Source: DASSKA01 sp963839365
GTDB taxonomy: Bacteria; Actinomycetota; Actinomycetes; Propionibacteriales; Nocardioidaceae
Reading direction: 5' to 3'
Length of the DNA: 64,000 nucleotides
NCBI GenBank assembly: GCA_963839365.1
Contig: CAWIUT010000002.1
Coordinates: 310,001 to 374,000 of the forward strand
The stretch's first letter is position 1, and every line of letters starts with the position of its first letter. The notes beneath the pieces are model-generated. The model was not told the origin of the DNA and did no database searches. It saw nothing but the letters and a program-made list of their open reading frames with translations. This document shows positions 14,298-23,330 of this stretch, one piece after another. Made by a program: the position numbers and the translations under genes.

Positions 14298-16319
14298 GTG
14301 TCCGAGATCACCGTGACCGTGCTGAAGCCGGCCGAGGCCGCCCCGCAGCGGACGGGCCAGCCGGTGACGACGGGCACCAAGGCCTGGGAGCTGTTCGCCG
14401 ACGCGCCGTCCGTCATCGCCGCACGAGTCAATGGCGAGCAGAAGGACCTCGCCTACGAGCTCGCCGACGGCGACACGGTCGAGGGCATCACCGTCGACTC
14501 CGAGGACGGCCGGGCCATCCTGCGGCACTCCACCGCGCACGTGATGGCCCAGGCGGTTCAGGAGCTCTTCCCGAAAGCAAAGCTGGGCATCGGTCCCCCG
14601 ATCGAGAACGGCTTCTACTACGACTTCGACGTCCCGGAACCGTTCGTGCCGGAGGACCTTGCGAAGATCGAGACGCGGATGCGCAAGATCATCAAGGAGG
14701 GCCAGAAGTTCTCCCGGCGGCCGGTCTCCGACGAGCAGGCACGCGAGGAGCTCGCCGACGAGCCCTACAAGCTGGAGCTGATCGGGCTGAAGGGCGCCTC
14801 GGCAGGCGACACCGAGGGAGCGAGCGTCGAGGTGGGCGCCGGAGAGCTCACCATCTACGACAACCTCAAGCGTGACGGTTCGCCGGCGTGGAAGGACCTC
14901 TGCCGCGGTCCGCACCTGCCCACCACGAAGCGGGTCCCGGCCTTCAAGCTGATGCGCTCGGCGGCGGCGTACTGGCGTGGCGAGGAGAAGAACAAGCAGC
15001 TGCAGCGCATCTACGGCACTGCCTGGGAGTCCAAGGAGGCTCTCGAGGCGCATCTGCACCGGCTCGAGGAGGCCGACCGCCGCGACCACCGCAAGCTCGG
15101 ACGGGAGCTGGACCTGTTCAGCTTCCCCGAAGAGCTCGGTCCCGGCCTGTCGGTGTTCCACCCCAAGGGCGGCGTGCTGCGCCTGGAGATGGAGGACTAC
15201 TCCCGCCGCAAGCACATCGAGGCCGGCTACGAGTTCGTGAACACCCCGCACATCACCAAGGGGCAGCTGTACGAGATCTCCGGGCACCTGGACTGGTACG
15301 CCGACGGGATGTACCCGCCCATGCACCTGGACGCGACGTACGACGAGTCCGGCGCCGTGGTGAAGCCGGGGCAGGACTACTACCTCAAGCCGATGAACTG
15401 CCCGATGCACATCCTGGTCTACCGCTCCCGGGGGCGGTCCTACCGGGAGCTGCCACTGCGCCTGTTCGAGTTCGGCAGCGTGTACCGCTACGAGAAGTCC
15501 GGCGTGGTCCACGGGCTGACCCGGGTCCGCGGGATGACGCAGGACGACGCGCACATCTTCTGCGCCCGCGAGCAGATGCGCGACGAGCTGACCAGCCTGC
15601 TCACCTTCGTGCTCGCCCTGCTCAAGGACTACGGCCTCGACGACTTCTACCTCGAGCTGTCCACCAAGGACCCCGAGAAGTTCGTCGGATCCGACCAGGC
15701 TTGGGAGGAGGCCACCGCGACGCTGCGTGAGGTGGCGACCGACTCGGGACTGGAGCTGGTGCCGGACCCGGGAGGTGCCGCCTTCTACGGCCCGAAGATC
15801 TCCGTGCAGGCACGGGACGCCATCGGCCGCACCTGGCAGATGTCGACCATCCAGCTCGACTTCAACCTGCCCGAACGGTTCGAGCTGGACTACACCGCGG
15901 CCGACGGGTCCCGCCAGCGGCCGGTGATGATCCACCGCGCGCTCTTCGGGTCCATCGAGCGGTTCGTCGGACTGCTCACCGAGCACTACGCGGGTGCCTT
16001 TCCCCCTTGGCTGGCCCCGGTGCAGGTGGTGGCCATCCCGATCGCCGAGCGGCACCACGAGCACCTCGCCACGGTGGCCGCGAAGCTGCGGGGGACCGGC
16101 ATCCGCGTGGCGGTCGACGACTCCGACGACCGCATGCAGAAGAAGATCCGCAACGCGCAGCTGCAGAAGGTGCCGTTCATGCTGATCGCCGGGGACCGGG
16201 ACGTCGAGGAGGGCGCGGTGTCGTTCCGCTACCGAAGCGGCGACCAGGACAACGGTGTCCCGGTCGACGAGGCGGTCGAGCGGGTCGTCGACGCCGTGCG
16301 GCGCCGGGTCCAGGTATGA
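14298..16319 (+). CDS. thrS: threonine--tRNA ligase
   Basis: A 673-residue class II synthetase that charges tRNA-Thr. Domain order: TGS (ITVTVLKPAEA to about 75), the SAD editing domain with HSTAHVMAQAVQELFP (near 76-91), the catalytic core with MNCPMHILVYRS (zinc Cys) and VRGMTQDDAHIF, then the anticodon-binding domain from about 570. GTG 14298 follows AGGAGGAG by 7 nt. Length matches actinobacterial ThrRS. Its stop overlaps the HIT-family start by 4 bp, so it heads an operon with the phosphatidylinositol-mannoside genes, the order also known from mycobacteria. Confidence 0.97.
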   Translation: MSEITVTVLKPAEAAPQRTGQPVTTGTKAWELFADAPSVIAARVNGEQKDLAYELADGDTVEGITVDSEDGRAILRHSTAHVMAQAVQELFPKAKLGIGPPIENGFYYDFDVPEPFVPEDLAKIETRMRKIIKEGQKFSRRPVSDEQAREELADEPYKLELIGLKGASAGDTEGASVEVGAGELTIYDNLKRDGSPAWKDLCRGPHLPTTKRVPAFKLMRSAAAYWRGEEKNKQLQRIYGTAWESKEALEAHLHRLEEADRRDHRKLGRELDLFSFPEELGPGLSVFHPKGGVLRLEMEDYSRRKHIEAGYEFVNTPHITKGQLYEISGHLDWYADGMYPPMHLDATYDESGAVVKPGQDYYLKPMNCPMHILVYRSRGRSYRELPLRLFEFGSVYRYEKSGVVHGLTRVRGMTQDDAHIFCAREQMRDELTSLLTFVLALLKDYGLDDFYLELSTKDPEKFVGSDQAWEEATATLREVATDSGLELVPDPGGAAFYGPKISVQARDAIGRTWQMSTIQLDFNLPERFELDYTAADGSRQRPVMIHRALFGSIERFVGLLTEHYAGAFPPWLAPVQVVAIPIAERHHEHLATVAAKLRGTGIRVAVDDSDDRMQKKIRNAQLQKVPFMLIAGDRDVEEGAVSFRYRSGDQDNGVPVDEAVERVVDAVRRRVQV

Positions 16320-16897
16320 CTCGCACCCACGAGGGCCCGGAAGGGCCTGAGGTCGCGGGCGACGCGATCGAGCAGGACGGGGTAGGGGTGCCCGACGAGC
16401 TCGAGCGTCTGTGGACCCCCCACCGGATGGCCTACATCCGGGGGGAGAACAAGCCGTCGGACTCCGAGGCCGGGCACCAGTGTCCGTTCTGCCGGATCCC
16501 CACCCTGGACGACCGCGAGGGTCTGGTGGTGCACCGTGGAGAGGCGGCGTACGCCGTGCTCAACCTGTACCCCTACAGCCCCGGCCACCTGATGGTCTGC
16601 CCGTACCGGCACGTCGCCGACTACACCGAGGTGGACGACGGCGAGACCGCGCAGATCGCCGAGCTCACCAAGACGGCGATGCGGACCATCCGCGAGGTGA
16701 GCGGAGCCCACGGTTTCAATCTCGGCATGAACCAGGGCGCGGTAGCCGGCGCCGGCATCGCCGCGCACCTGCACCAGCACGTCGTTCCCCGGTGGGCGGG
16801 AGACCAGAACTTCATGCCGATCGTCGGCCGCACCAGGACCATGCCGCAGCTGTTGGCCCAGACACGGGACCTGCTGGCCGACGCCTGGTCCCGGTAG
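16316..16897 (+). CDS. HIT-family nucleotide phosphorylase/hydrolase
   Basis: A 193-residue histidine-triad protein. The N-terminal CPFC (near 58-61) begins the domain, followed by NLYPYSPGHLMVCPYRHVAD, FNLGMNQGAVAGAGI and the catalytic triad HLHQHVVPRW. In mycobacteria the homologue at this position is a diadenosine tetraphosphate phosphorylase, so Ap4A breakdown in the cytosol is the best guess. ATG 16316 overlaps the thrS stop (ATGA). A 40-residue acidic N-terminal stretch precedes the domain. Confidence 0.88.
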   Translation: MTRTHEGPEGPEVAGDAIEQDGVGVPDELERLWTPHRMAYIRGENKPSDSEAGHQCPFCRIPTLDDREGLVVHRGEAAYAVLNLYPYSPGHLMVCPYRHVADYTEVDDGETAQIAELTKTAMRTIREVSGAHGFNLGMNQGAVAGAGIAAHLHQHVVPRWAGDQNFMPIVGRTRTMPQLLAQTRDLLADAWSR

Positions 16898-16900
16898 CCT
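16895..16900 (+). promoter_or_regulatory. possible -10 element (TAGCCT) before pgsA
   Basis: TAGCCT overlaps the HIT gene stop and lies 9 nt before ATG 16910. It could drive a leaderless transcript in addition to read-through from thrS. It may be coincidental. Confidence 0.3.
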
Positions 16901-16909
16901 TTCCTGGCC

Positions 16910-17518
16910 ATGTTGAACCGATTCCGCGCCTTCTGGAGCCACCTGTTCACGCCGCTCGCGCGCCTCTTGCTGCGCCTCGGCGTCAGTCCCGACGCGGTGA
17001 CCCTCGTGGGCACCGTCGGCGTGTGCGCCGGTGCGCTGGTGTTCTTCCCGCGGGGACAGCTGCTCATCGGCGTGCTGGTGGTGACCGCGTTCGTGTTCTC
17101 GGACATGCTGGACGGAACCATGGCGCGGCTGTCCGGCCGGTCGTCGAAGTGGGGTGCGTTCCTGGACTCCACGCTGGACCGGCTCGGGGACGCGGCGATC
17201 TTCGGGGGCCTGGTGATGTACTACGACGGACCCGGCCACTCCCGAGCGCTTGCCGCACTGGCGCTCTACTGCCTGGTGATGGGCTCGGTCACCTCCTACG
17301 CCCGGGCCCGGGCCGAGTCGCTGGGCATGCAGGCCAAGGGTGGCATCGCCGAGCGTGCGGACCGGTTGGTCGCGATCTTGGCGATGACCGGCCTCGCCGG
17401 AATCTTCCACGTGCCGGTGCTGATCCCGATCACCCTGGCGGTGCTCGCGGTCGCGAGCACGGTCACCGTCGTCCAACGCATCCTCGCGGTGCGCGACCAG
17501 GCCAAAGCCGCGGTGTGA
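16910..17518 (+). CDS. pgsA: phosphatidylinositol phosphate synthase (CDP-alcohol phosphotransferase)
   Basis: A 202-residue polytopic membrane enzyme. The CDP-alcohol phosphotransferase signature DGx2ARx8Gx3Dx3D is complete: D68, G69, A72, R73, G82, D86 and D90. Four to six hydrophobic helices follow. With patA and pimA downstream, the product is most likely the actinobacterial phosphatidylinositol-phosphate synthase that joins CDP-diacylglycerol and inositol-1-phosphate for PI and PI-mannosides. Alternatives in the same family are PG-phosphate or cardiolipin synthases, but the gene context argues for PIP synthase. Confidence 0.9.
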   Translation: MLNRFRAFWSHLFTPLARLLLRLGVSPDAVTLVGTVGVCAGALVFFPRGQLLIGVLVVTAFVFSDMLDGTMARLSGRSSKWGAFLDSTLDRLGDAAIFGGLVMYYDGPGHSRALAALALYCLVMGSVTSYARARAESLGMQAKGGIAERADRLVAILAMTGLAGIFHVPVLIPITLAVLAVASTVTVVQRILAVRDQAKAAV

Positions 17519-17567
17519 ACACCCCACGTCGACGCTCGCCGCCCGTGCCCCGGTGCCGGCTCCCCGC

Positions 17568-18503
17568 ATGACGAGGCACGAGCGGGTGCTGCGCGGCCTG
17601 AACCGGGCGGCGCAGTCGTCCGCGAACCACGCGACCACGTTCGGGTACCTGTCTGGCTGGCGGTTCGTGCGGTGGATGCCCGAACCGGCCGCGCAACGGC
17701 TGTTCCGACGCATCGGCGACGAGGCCTACCGGCGCGACGGCGCCAGCGTGCGGCGGCTGCGCGCCAACCTCGCGCGGGTCACACCCGAGCTCGACGAGGA
17801 GGCGCTCGAGCGGTTGACCCGAGCCGCGGTGCGTTCCTACATGAGGTACTGGTGCGAGTCGTTCCGGATGCCGTCGTGGCCCCTTGAGGACCTGGTGCGC
17901 CGGGTGCACACCGTCAACGAGCCGATCCTGCGCGCCGCCTACGCGCGTGGCAGCGGCGTGGTCGCACCGCTCCCACACATGGCGAACTGGGACTGGGCCG
18001 GCGCCTGGGCCTGCGGCACCGGCATGCCCCTGGTCACCGTCGCCGAGCGGCTCAAGCCGGAGCGGCTGTACGACGAGTTCGTGGCCTACCGGCAGCGGCT
18101 GGGCATGGAGATCCTGCCCCTCGACGGCGACCACCGCACCTTCCGTCGGCTGGCCGACCAGCTGCGGTCGGGCGGGCTGGTGTGCCTGCTCGCGGACCGG
18201 GACATGTCCAAGACCGGGGTCGAGGTCACCCTGGGCGGGCACCGTGCCCGGATGCCGCGCGGCCCGGCCGTGCTCGCGCGGCTCACCGGCGCCGCGCTGA
18301 TCCCGGTCACCCTCGCCTACGACGGTCCGGACATCCTGCTGAGGATGCACGACGAGATCCCGCACGCGAGCGGACCGGAGGGGATCGCTGTCATGATGCA
18401 GGCAGTGGCAGACGCGTTCACGGTCGCGCTGCGCGAGCATCCGCAGGACTGGCACATGATGCAGCAGGTCTTCGTCGACGAACCGCCGCGAGAAGACGGC
18501 TGA
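17568..18503 (+). CDS. patA: phosphatidylinositol mannoside acyltransferase
   Basis: A 311-residue HtrB/LpxL-fold acyltransferase. The catalytic H(x4)D motif is in PLPHMANWDWAGAW. GGLVCLLADRDMSKTGVEVT and RMPRGPAVLARLTGAALIPV are the further conserved blocks. The mycobacterial counterpart acylates the mannose of PIM1/PIM2 on the inner membrane face. ATG 17568 is preferred for its position, but GTG 17553 in the same frame is possible; neither has a strong ribosome-binding site. It sits between pgsA and pimA, 49 bp after the pgsA stop, and 3 bp separate it from pimA. Confidence 0.88.
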   Translation: MTRHERVLRGLNRAAQSSANHATTFGYLSGWRFVRWMPEPAAQRLFRRIGDEAYRRDGASVRRLRANLARVTPELDEEALERLTRAAVRSYMRYWCESFRMPSWPLEDLVRRVHTVNEPILRAAYARGSGVVAPLPHMANWDWAGAWACGTGMPLVTVAERLKPERLYDEFVAYRQRLGMEILPLDGDHRTFRRLADQLRSGGLVCLLADRDMSKTGVEVTLGGHRARMPRGPAVLARLTGAALIPVTLAYDGPDILLRMHDEIPHASGPEGIAVMMQAVADAFTVALREHPQDWHMMQQVFVDEPPREDG

Positions 18504-18506
18504 CCC

Positions 18507-19619
18507 GTGCGTGTCGGCCTGGTCTGTCCGTACTCCCTCGACGTCCCGGGTGGGGTGCAGAACCATGTGCGGGACCTGGCCGAGGCGCTGGTCGGCCTCG
18601 GCCACCAGGTCTCGGTGCTCGCTCCGACCGAGGACGAGACGTCCCTCCCGTCGTACGTCGTCGCGGCCGGCCGTGCGATGTCCGTCCCCTACAACGGCTC
18701 GGTGGCCCGGCTGTCCTTCGGTCCCGTGGTGGCGGCCCGGGTCCGGCGCTGGCTGCGCGAGGGCGGCTTCGACGTGGTGCACGTGCACGAGCCCGACTCG
18801 CCCAGCCTCTCGCTGCTCGCGCTCTGGTACGTGGAGTGCCCGGTCGTCGCCACCTTCCACAGCTCGAACCCACGGTCGCGAGCCCTGTCCGCGACGGCGG
18901 CGATCCTGCGGCCGTCCCTGGAGAAGATCAGTGCGCGGATCGCGGTCTCCGAGTACGCCCGGGACACCTCGGTGAACCACGTCGGGGGAGAGCCGGTGGT
19001 GATCCCCAACGGGCTCTTCGTGGACCGGTTCGCCGCCGCCACCCCACGCCCGGACTGGCAGGGCCCGGACGGGACCCTGGCGTTCGTCGGACGCCTCGAC
19101 GAGCCGCGCAAGGGGTTCCCGCTGGCGCTCGCGGCGCTGGCTCAGCTGGTTCCTGCCTCCCCCGGGATCCGGCTGCTGGTGGTCGGCGGCGGTCAGGTGC
19201 GGGTCCCGGTGCCGAGCGAGCTCGAGCAGCGGGTGGTCTTCCTCGGCCGGGTCGGTGACGCGGAGAAGGCCCAGGCGCTGCGGTCCGCGGACGTCTACGT
19301 GGCGCCGAACACCGGTGGGGAGAGCTTCGGCATCGTGCTGGTCGAGGCGATGGCGGCCGGCGCGACCGTGGTGGCCAGCGACATCCCCGCCTTCCGGAAG
19401 GTGCTCGGCGAGGGCCGGTTCGGGGTGCTGTTCCCCAACGGGGACGCGACCGCGCTGGCCGGGCGGGTGCGTGAGCTGCTCGCCGACGCGCCGCGCCGGT
19501 CGGAGCTGCGGTCGGCCGCGGACGCCGCGGTGCGCCGCTACGACTGGTCCGCGGTCGCGGGCCGGGTCGTGGCGGTCTACGAGACCGTGGTGGGGGCGCC
19601 GTCCGGGAGGACCCGCTGA
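18507..19619 (+). CDS. pimA: GDP-mannose:phosphatidylinositol mannosyltransferase
   Basis: A 370-residue GT4 (GT-B fold) enzyme that adds the first mannose to phosphatidylinositol at the cytosolic membrane face. The N-terminus VGLVCPYSLDVPGGVQNHVR is diagnostic. ATFHSSNPRS and EKISARIAVSEYARD belong to the N-domain. The C-domain has FVGRLDEPRKGFPLALAAL, and the donor-site motif is NTGGESFGIVLVEAMAAG, with the EX7E pair. GTG 18507 directly precedes the conserved start. The stop overlaps the next ATG by one base, indicating coupled translation. Confidence 0.94.
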   Translation: MRVGLVCPYSLDVPGGVQNHVRDLAEALVGLGHQVSVLAPTEDETSLPSYVVAAGRAMSVPYNGSVARLSFGPVVAARVRRWLREGGFDVVHVHEPDSPSLSLLALWYVECPVVATFHSSNPRSRALSATAAILRPSLEKISARIAVSEYARDTSVNHVGGEPVVIPNGLFVDRFAAATPRPDWQGPDGTLAFVGRLDEPRKGFPLALAALAQLVPASPGIRLLVVGGGQVRVPVPSELEQRVVFLGRVGDAEKAQALRSADVYVAPNTGGESFGIVLVEAMAAGATVVASDIPAFRKVLGEGRFGVLFPNGDATALAGRVRELLADAPRRSELRSAADAAVRRYDWSAVAGRVVAVYETVVGAPSGRTR

Positions 19620-20158
19620 TGGTCTGGCTCTACGTGCTGATCGGCTTCCTGGTGCTTCTGGCGGTGTCCGGGTGGCTGTCGTGGACCGCGAACCGGCTGG
19701 ACCGCATGCACCACCGCATCGACGTCGCCCGGGCGTCCCTGGGTGAACAGCTGCTGCGCCGCTCCGGCGCGGCGGTGGAGGTGGCCACGTCCGGGGTGCT
19801 GGACCCGGCGAGGTCGTTGCTCCTCGTCGACTGCGCACACCAGGCGCGGGCGGCCTCCCCGGACGACTTCGAGGCGGCCGAGTCCGACCTGTCCAAGGCG
19901 CTGCGTGCGGTCTTCGACGACCCGGTGGAGACGCACGCCCTTCAGCAGCAGCCCGGCGTCGGGGAGCTCGTCCGCGAGCTCGCCGACGACTGCAGGAAGG
20001 TGGCGCTGGCCCGCCGGTTCCACAACGACGTCGTGGTCTCGGCCCGGGTGCTGCGCTCCCGCCGCCGGGTGCGCTGGCTGGGCCTGGCCGGGCGGGCCTC
20101 CGAGCTGCGCACGGTGGACCTCGACGACGAGCCGCCGACGGCGCTCGTCGACGACTGA
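19619..20158 (+). CDS. single-pass membrane protein, LemA-like
   Basis: A 179-residue protein with one N-terminal membrane helix (residues 3-23), then a long helical cytosolic or extracytosolic domain. TANRLDRMHHRIDVARASLG and the later RKVALARRFHNDVVVSARVL resemble the N..R..ID.A....L and A...YN..V...N patterns of LemA proteins, though remotely. The function is unknown. The position directly after pimA, with overlapping stop/start, is conserved in related actinobacteria and suggests a link to PI-mannoside or envelope metabolism, or simply shared expression. Confidence 0.65.
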   Translation: MVWLYVLIGFLVLLAVSGWLSWTANRLDRMHHRIDVARASLGEQLLRRSGAAVEVATSGVLDPARSLLLVDCAHQARAASPDDFEAAESDLSKALRAVFDDPVETHALQQQPGVGELVRELADDCRKVALARRFHNDVVVSARVLRSRRRVRWLGLAGRASELRTVDLDDEPPTALVDD

Positions 20159-20189
20159 ATCCGACTGGGCCGGCCGGGCCGGGGGGTCG

Positions 20190-20195
20190 TACCCT
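20190..20195 (+). promoter_or_regulatory. -10 element (TACCCT) of pdxS
   Basis: TACCCT lies 58 nt before the GTG of pdxS in the 95-bp gap after the LemA-like gene. No good -35 is visible. Confidence 0.35.
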
Positions 20196-20253
20196 GGTGG
20201 TGTCCCCTTGACGACCCGGGCACCGCCCGACCCCAGACACGAGAAGGTCAGCA

Positions 20254-21186
20254 GTGACAGACGTTCAGGCTCCCCGCAGCGCCGCATCCGCCGGTGACGA
20301 CGCGCCGACCACCGGCACCACCCGCGTCAAGCGGGGGATGGCCGAGATGCTCAAGGGAGGCGTGATCATGGACGTGGTCACTCCCGAGCAGGCGAAGATC
20401 GCCGAAGACGCCGGCGCGGTCGCGGTGATGGCCCTGGAGCGGGTGCCCGCCGACATCCGCGCGCAGGGCGGTGTCTCCCGGATGAGCGACCCCGACATGA
20501 TCGACGGCATCGTCGAGGCGGTCTCCATCCCGGTCATGGCCAAGGCGCGGATCGGGCACTTCGCCGAGGCGCAGGTGCTTCAGAGCCTCGGCGTGGACTA
20601 CATCGACGAGTCCGAGGTGCTGACCCCCGCCGACTACGCCAACCACATCGACAAGTGGCGGTTCACGGTGCCGTTCGTGTGCGGGGCCACCAACCTGGGC
20701 GAGGCGCTCCGACGGATCACCGAGGGCGCGGCCATGATCCGCTCGAAGGGCGAGGCCGGCACCGGCGACGTGTCCAACGCGGTCACCCACATGCGCAACA
20801 TCCGCCGTGAGCTCCACCAGATCAGCGCGCTGAGCGCGGACGAGCTGTACGTCGCGGCCAAGGAGCTGCAGGCCCCCTACAACCTGGTCAAGGAGGTCGC
20901 GGGCAACGCCAAGCTGCCGGTCGTGCTGTTCACCGCCGGCGGGATCGCGACACCGGCGGACGCGGCGATGATGATGCAGCTCGGCGCCGAGGGCGTGTTC
21001 GTCGGGTCGGGCATCTTCAAGTCCGGGAACCCGGCACAGCGCGCCGAGGCGATCGTGAAGGCCACCACCTTCTACGACGACCCCGACGTCGTGGCCAAGG
21101 TGTCGCGCGGCCTCGGTGAGGCGATGGTCGGCATCAACGTCGACGACATCCCCCAGCCGCACCGGCTCGCCGAGCGCGGCTGGTAG
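20254..21186 (+). CDS. pdxS: pyridoxal 5'-phosphate synthase, PdxS subunit
   Basis: A 310-residue TIM-barrel lyase that builds PLP from ribose-5-phosphate, glyceraldehyde-3-phosphate and ammonia delivered by PdxT. Motifs are KRGMAEMLKGGVIMDVVTPE, AVMALERVPADIRAQGGVSR, the catalytic Lys region VMAKARIGHFAEA (near 94-106), RRITEGAAMIRSKGEAGTGD and LFTAGGIATPADAAMMMQLG. GTG 20254 follows GAGAAGG. PdxT is encoded two genes downstream, so the two subunits are co-located but separated by one gene of unknown function. Confidence 0.97.
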   Translation: MTDVQAPRSAASAGDDAPTTGTTRVKRGMAEMLKGGVIMDVVTPEQAKIAEDAGAVAVMALERVPADIRAQGGVSRMSDPDMIDGIVEAVSIPVMAKARIGHFAEAQVLQSLGVDYIDESEVLTPADYANHIDKWRFTVPFVCGATNLGEALRRITEGAAMIRSKGEAGTGDVSNAVTHMRNIRRELHQISALSADELYVAAKELQAPYNLVKEVAGNAKLPVVLFTAGGIATPADAAMMMQLGAEGVFVGSGIFKSGNPAQRAEAIVKATTFYDDPDVVAKVSRGLGEAMVGINVDDIPQPHRLAERGW

Positions 21187-21192
21187 GCGCGC

Positions 21193-21762
21193 GTGGAGGC
21201 AGCCGGCTCCGGTTCGTTGCACGAGCAGCAGGTGCGGGAGTTCGCCCGCGCGTGTGTGCGGTCCGGCCTGCTCGACGAGGCCGAGCTGTACGACGAGGTA
21301 CGGCTCGCCATCGGCTCGGAGCTGCCCGACACCGCTGACCCGGACCAGGTGACCCGAGACTGGATCGCCGAGTACCAGCAGCAGCTGGCCGCCGACCAAC
21401 GGGAGTGGCCGGACGTCACCGACTACGACCGGCTGCAGTCGGCCTTCGACGAGCTGGCCGCCGGTGGCATCGCGGTCCTGCAGGGGTGTGAGGACCACTG
21501 GACGGCCAAGGACCTGCTCGACGAGCGCGCCGCCGCCGGGGAGCCGCCGCGAGGAGTGGCCTGGTTCACCCAGCCGGACGTCTGGCACGCCATCGACGAG
21601 GGGATGCTCGAGGTCAACGTGTGGCACCCCACGACCGCGAACGTCGGTCCAGGCGATCCGCTGCTCGACGAGGTGATCGCGGTCCTGGGACGTCACGGAC
21701 TCCCGGCGCACTTCGACGAGGGCCGCGTGGAGGTCACCGCGCACTGGCATCGGCGCCTTTGA
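21193..21762 (+). CDS. DUF6891-like protein of unknown function
   Basis: A 189-residue acidic soluble protein with no membrane segment. Segments such as DYDRLQSAFDELAAGGIAVL, QGCEDHWTAKDLL and VAWFTQPDVWHAIDEGMLEV resemble the DUF6891 family (recognised from memory). The function is not known. GTG 21193 is 6 nt after the pdxS stop. pdxT follows, but behind its own -10 element. Its place between the two PLP-synthase genes probably reflects shared transcription rather than a role in PLP synthesis. Confidence 0.7.
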   Translation: MEAAGSGSLHEQQVREFARACVRSGLLDEAELYDEVRLAIGSELPDTADPDQVTRDWIAEYQQQLAADQREWPDVTDYDRLQSAFDELAAGGIAVLQGCEDHWTAKDLLDERAAAGEPPRGVAWFTQPDVWHAIDEGMLEVNVWHPTTANVGPGDPLLDEVIAVLGRHGLPAHFDEGRVEVTAHWHRRL

Positions 21763-21773
21763 GGGCCGCTCAC

Positions 21774-21779
21774 TAGACT
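21774..21779 (+). promoter_or_regulatory. -10 element (TAGACT), leaderless pdxT
   Basis: TAGACT is followed by 7 nt and GTG 21787, with no Shine-Dalgarno sequence between. This predicts an mRNA that starts at the initiation codon. Confidence 0.55.
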
Positions 21780-21786
21780 GGACCTC

Positions 21787-22419
21787 GTGGAAGAACGTTC
21801 CGACCACCCGACGTCCGCGCCGTTGATCGGCGTCCTCGCGCTCCAGGGAGACGTGCGCGAGCACTGCGCCATGCTCGAGCACTCCGGTGCTGCCTGTCGG
21901 TCCGTGCGCCGGCCCGCTGAGCTGGAAGACCTGGACGGCATCGTGATCCCTGGTGGCGAGTCGACCACGATGGTCAAGCTCGCCCGCACCTTCGAGGTCT
22001 ACGAGCCGTTGAGGGACGCCGTGCGTGGCGGCCTGCCCGCGATGGGCACCTGCGCGGGCATGATCATGCTGGCCGACCGCATCGAGGGCGGCACCACCGG
22101 TCAGGAGACCATCGGCGGGCTCGACGTGGTGGTGCGTCGCAACGCGTTCGGCCGTCAGGTTGACTCGTTCGAGGCCGACCTGGACGTCGAGGGGCTCGAC
22201 GCCCCGTTCCACGCCGTGTTCATCCGGGCTCCCTGGGTGGAGAAGGTGGGCCAGGACGTGGACGTAGTCGGCACGGTCGCCACCGGATCGGCGGCCGGTA
22301 GGATCGTCGCGGTCCGGCAGGGCAACCTCGTCGCCACGTCGTTCCATCCCGAGATCACCGGGGACCACCGGATCCATGCCCTGTTCGTGGACCTGGTGCG
22401 GGACCGAGCCGGCGGGTGA
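21787..22419 (+). CDS. pdxT: pyridoxal 5'-phosphate synthase glutaminase, PdxT subunit
   Basis: A 210-residue class I glutamine amidotransferase that supplies ammonia to PdxS. LALQGDVREHCAMLE, IPGGESTTMVKLAR, GTCAGMIMLA (nucleophile Cys near 89) and SFHPEITGD (His-Glu of the triad) are all present. Length is typical. GTG 21787 fits both conserved sequence and the closely spaced -10 element. yebC follows after 56 bp. Confidence 0.95.
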   Translation: MEERSDHPTSAPLIGVLALQGDVREHCAMLEHSGAACRSVRRPAELEDLDGIVIPGGESTTMVKLARTFEVYEPLRDAVRGGLPAMGTCAGMIMLADRIEGGTTGQETIGGLDVVVRRNAFGRQVDSFEADLDVEGLDAPFHAVFIRAPWVEKVGQDVDVVGTVATGSAAGRIVAVRQGNLVATSFHPEITGDHRIHALFVDLVRDRAGG

Positions 22420-22475
22420 GTCGGCCGGCTCTCCGGCGGTAATCGTTCGAGCAGCGGAAGTAGAGGCAACACCCG

Positions 22476-23240
22476 ATGTCTGGCCACTCCAAATGGGCTA
22501 CCACCAAGCACAAGAAGGCCGTGATCGACGCGCGGCGCGGCAAGATGTTCGCCAAGCTGATCAAGAACATCGAGGTCGCTGCGCGGATGGGTGGGGGAGA
22601 CCCGGCCGGTAACCCGACGCTGTACGACGCGATCCAGAAGGCCAAGAAGTCCTCGGTCCCCAACGACAACATCGACCGTGCGGTCAAGCGCGGCTCCGGC
22701 GCCGAGGCCGGCGGCGCGGACTACCAGACGATCTCCTACGAGGGCTACGGGCCGAACGGGGTGGCCTTCCTCATCGAGTGCCTGACCGACAACAAGAACC
22801 GCGCCGCGATGGAGGTGCGCACGGTGATGACCCGCAACGGCGGCTCGCTCGCCGACCTCGGGTCGGTGGCGTACCTGTTCAACCGCAAGGGCGTGGTCAT
22901 CGTGCCGCGGGTGCAGGAGGGTCGCACCGCTACGGAGGACGACGTGCTGGAGGCGACCCTGGACGCCGGCGCCGAGGAGGTCAACGACCTCGGGGAGTCC
23001 TTCGAGGTGGTCAGCGAGGCCACCGACCTGGTGGCGGTGCGCACCGCGCTGCAGGACGCCGAGCTGGACTACGACTCCGCGGAGGTGTCCTTCCTGCCGT
23101 CGATGAACGTCGAGCTCGACGAGTCCTCGGCCGGCAAGGTGCTGCGTCTCGTCGAGGCACTCGAGGACCTCGACGACGTCCAGAACGTCTACGCCAACTT
23201 CGACGTCTCCGACGAGGTGCTCGCTTCCCTCGACGCCTGA
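22476..23240 (+). CDS. YebC/TACO1 family protein
   Basis: A 254-residue YebC-type protein. The start MSGHSKWATTKHKKAVIDAR is diagnostic, followed by AKLIKNIEVAARMGGGDPAG, DNIDRAVKRGSG and YEGYGPNGVAFLIECLTDN. YebC proteins were long called transcription regulators. More recent work links members to ribosomes stalled at proline stretches, so a translation role is possible alongside EF-P encoded later in this window. The pdxT-yebC-ruvC order is conserved in actinobacteria. Confidence 0.95.
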   Translation: MSGHSKWATTKHKKAVIDARRGKMFAKLIKNIEVAARMGGGDPAGNPTLYDAIQKAKKSSVPNDNIDRAVKRGSGAEAGGADYQTISYEGYGPNGVAFLIECLTDNKNRAAMEVRTVMTRNGGSLADLGSVAYLFNRKGVVIVPRVQEGRTATEDDVLEATLDAGAEEVNDLGESFEVVSEATDLVAVRTALQDAELDYDSAEVSFLPSMNVELDESSAGKVLRLVEALEDLDDVQNVYANFDVSDEVLASLDA

Positions 23241-23300
23241 GCACCGGATCACCCGGCGCGTCGGCCGGATTCGCGGGGGAGCCGTCCGTTAACGTGAGAA

Positions 23301-23314
23301 CGAACATGTGTTCG
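23301..23314. promoter_or_regulatory. LexA (SOS) box before ruvC
   Basis: CGAACATGTGTTCG matches the Gram-positive SOS consensus GAAC-N4-GTTC with fully symmetric CGAACA/TGTTCG arms. It lies 17 nt before the TTG start of ruvC, so LexA binding would block ruvCAB transcription until DNA damage. Confidence 0.88.
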
Positions 23315-23330
23315 CACGGAAGGGCGTCCA

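Noticed and set aside
17463..20240. Long minus-strand frame (about 925 codons) opposite patA-pimA-LemA-like
   Set aside because: It spans several real genes on the opposite strand, is full of Arg/Pro/Gly and has no family pattern.
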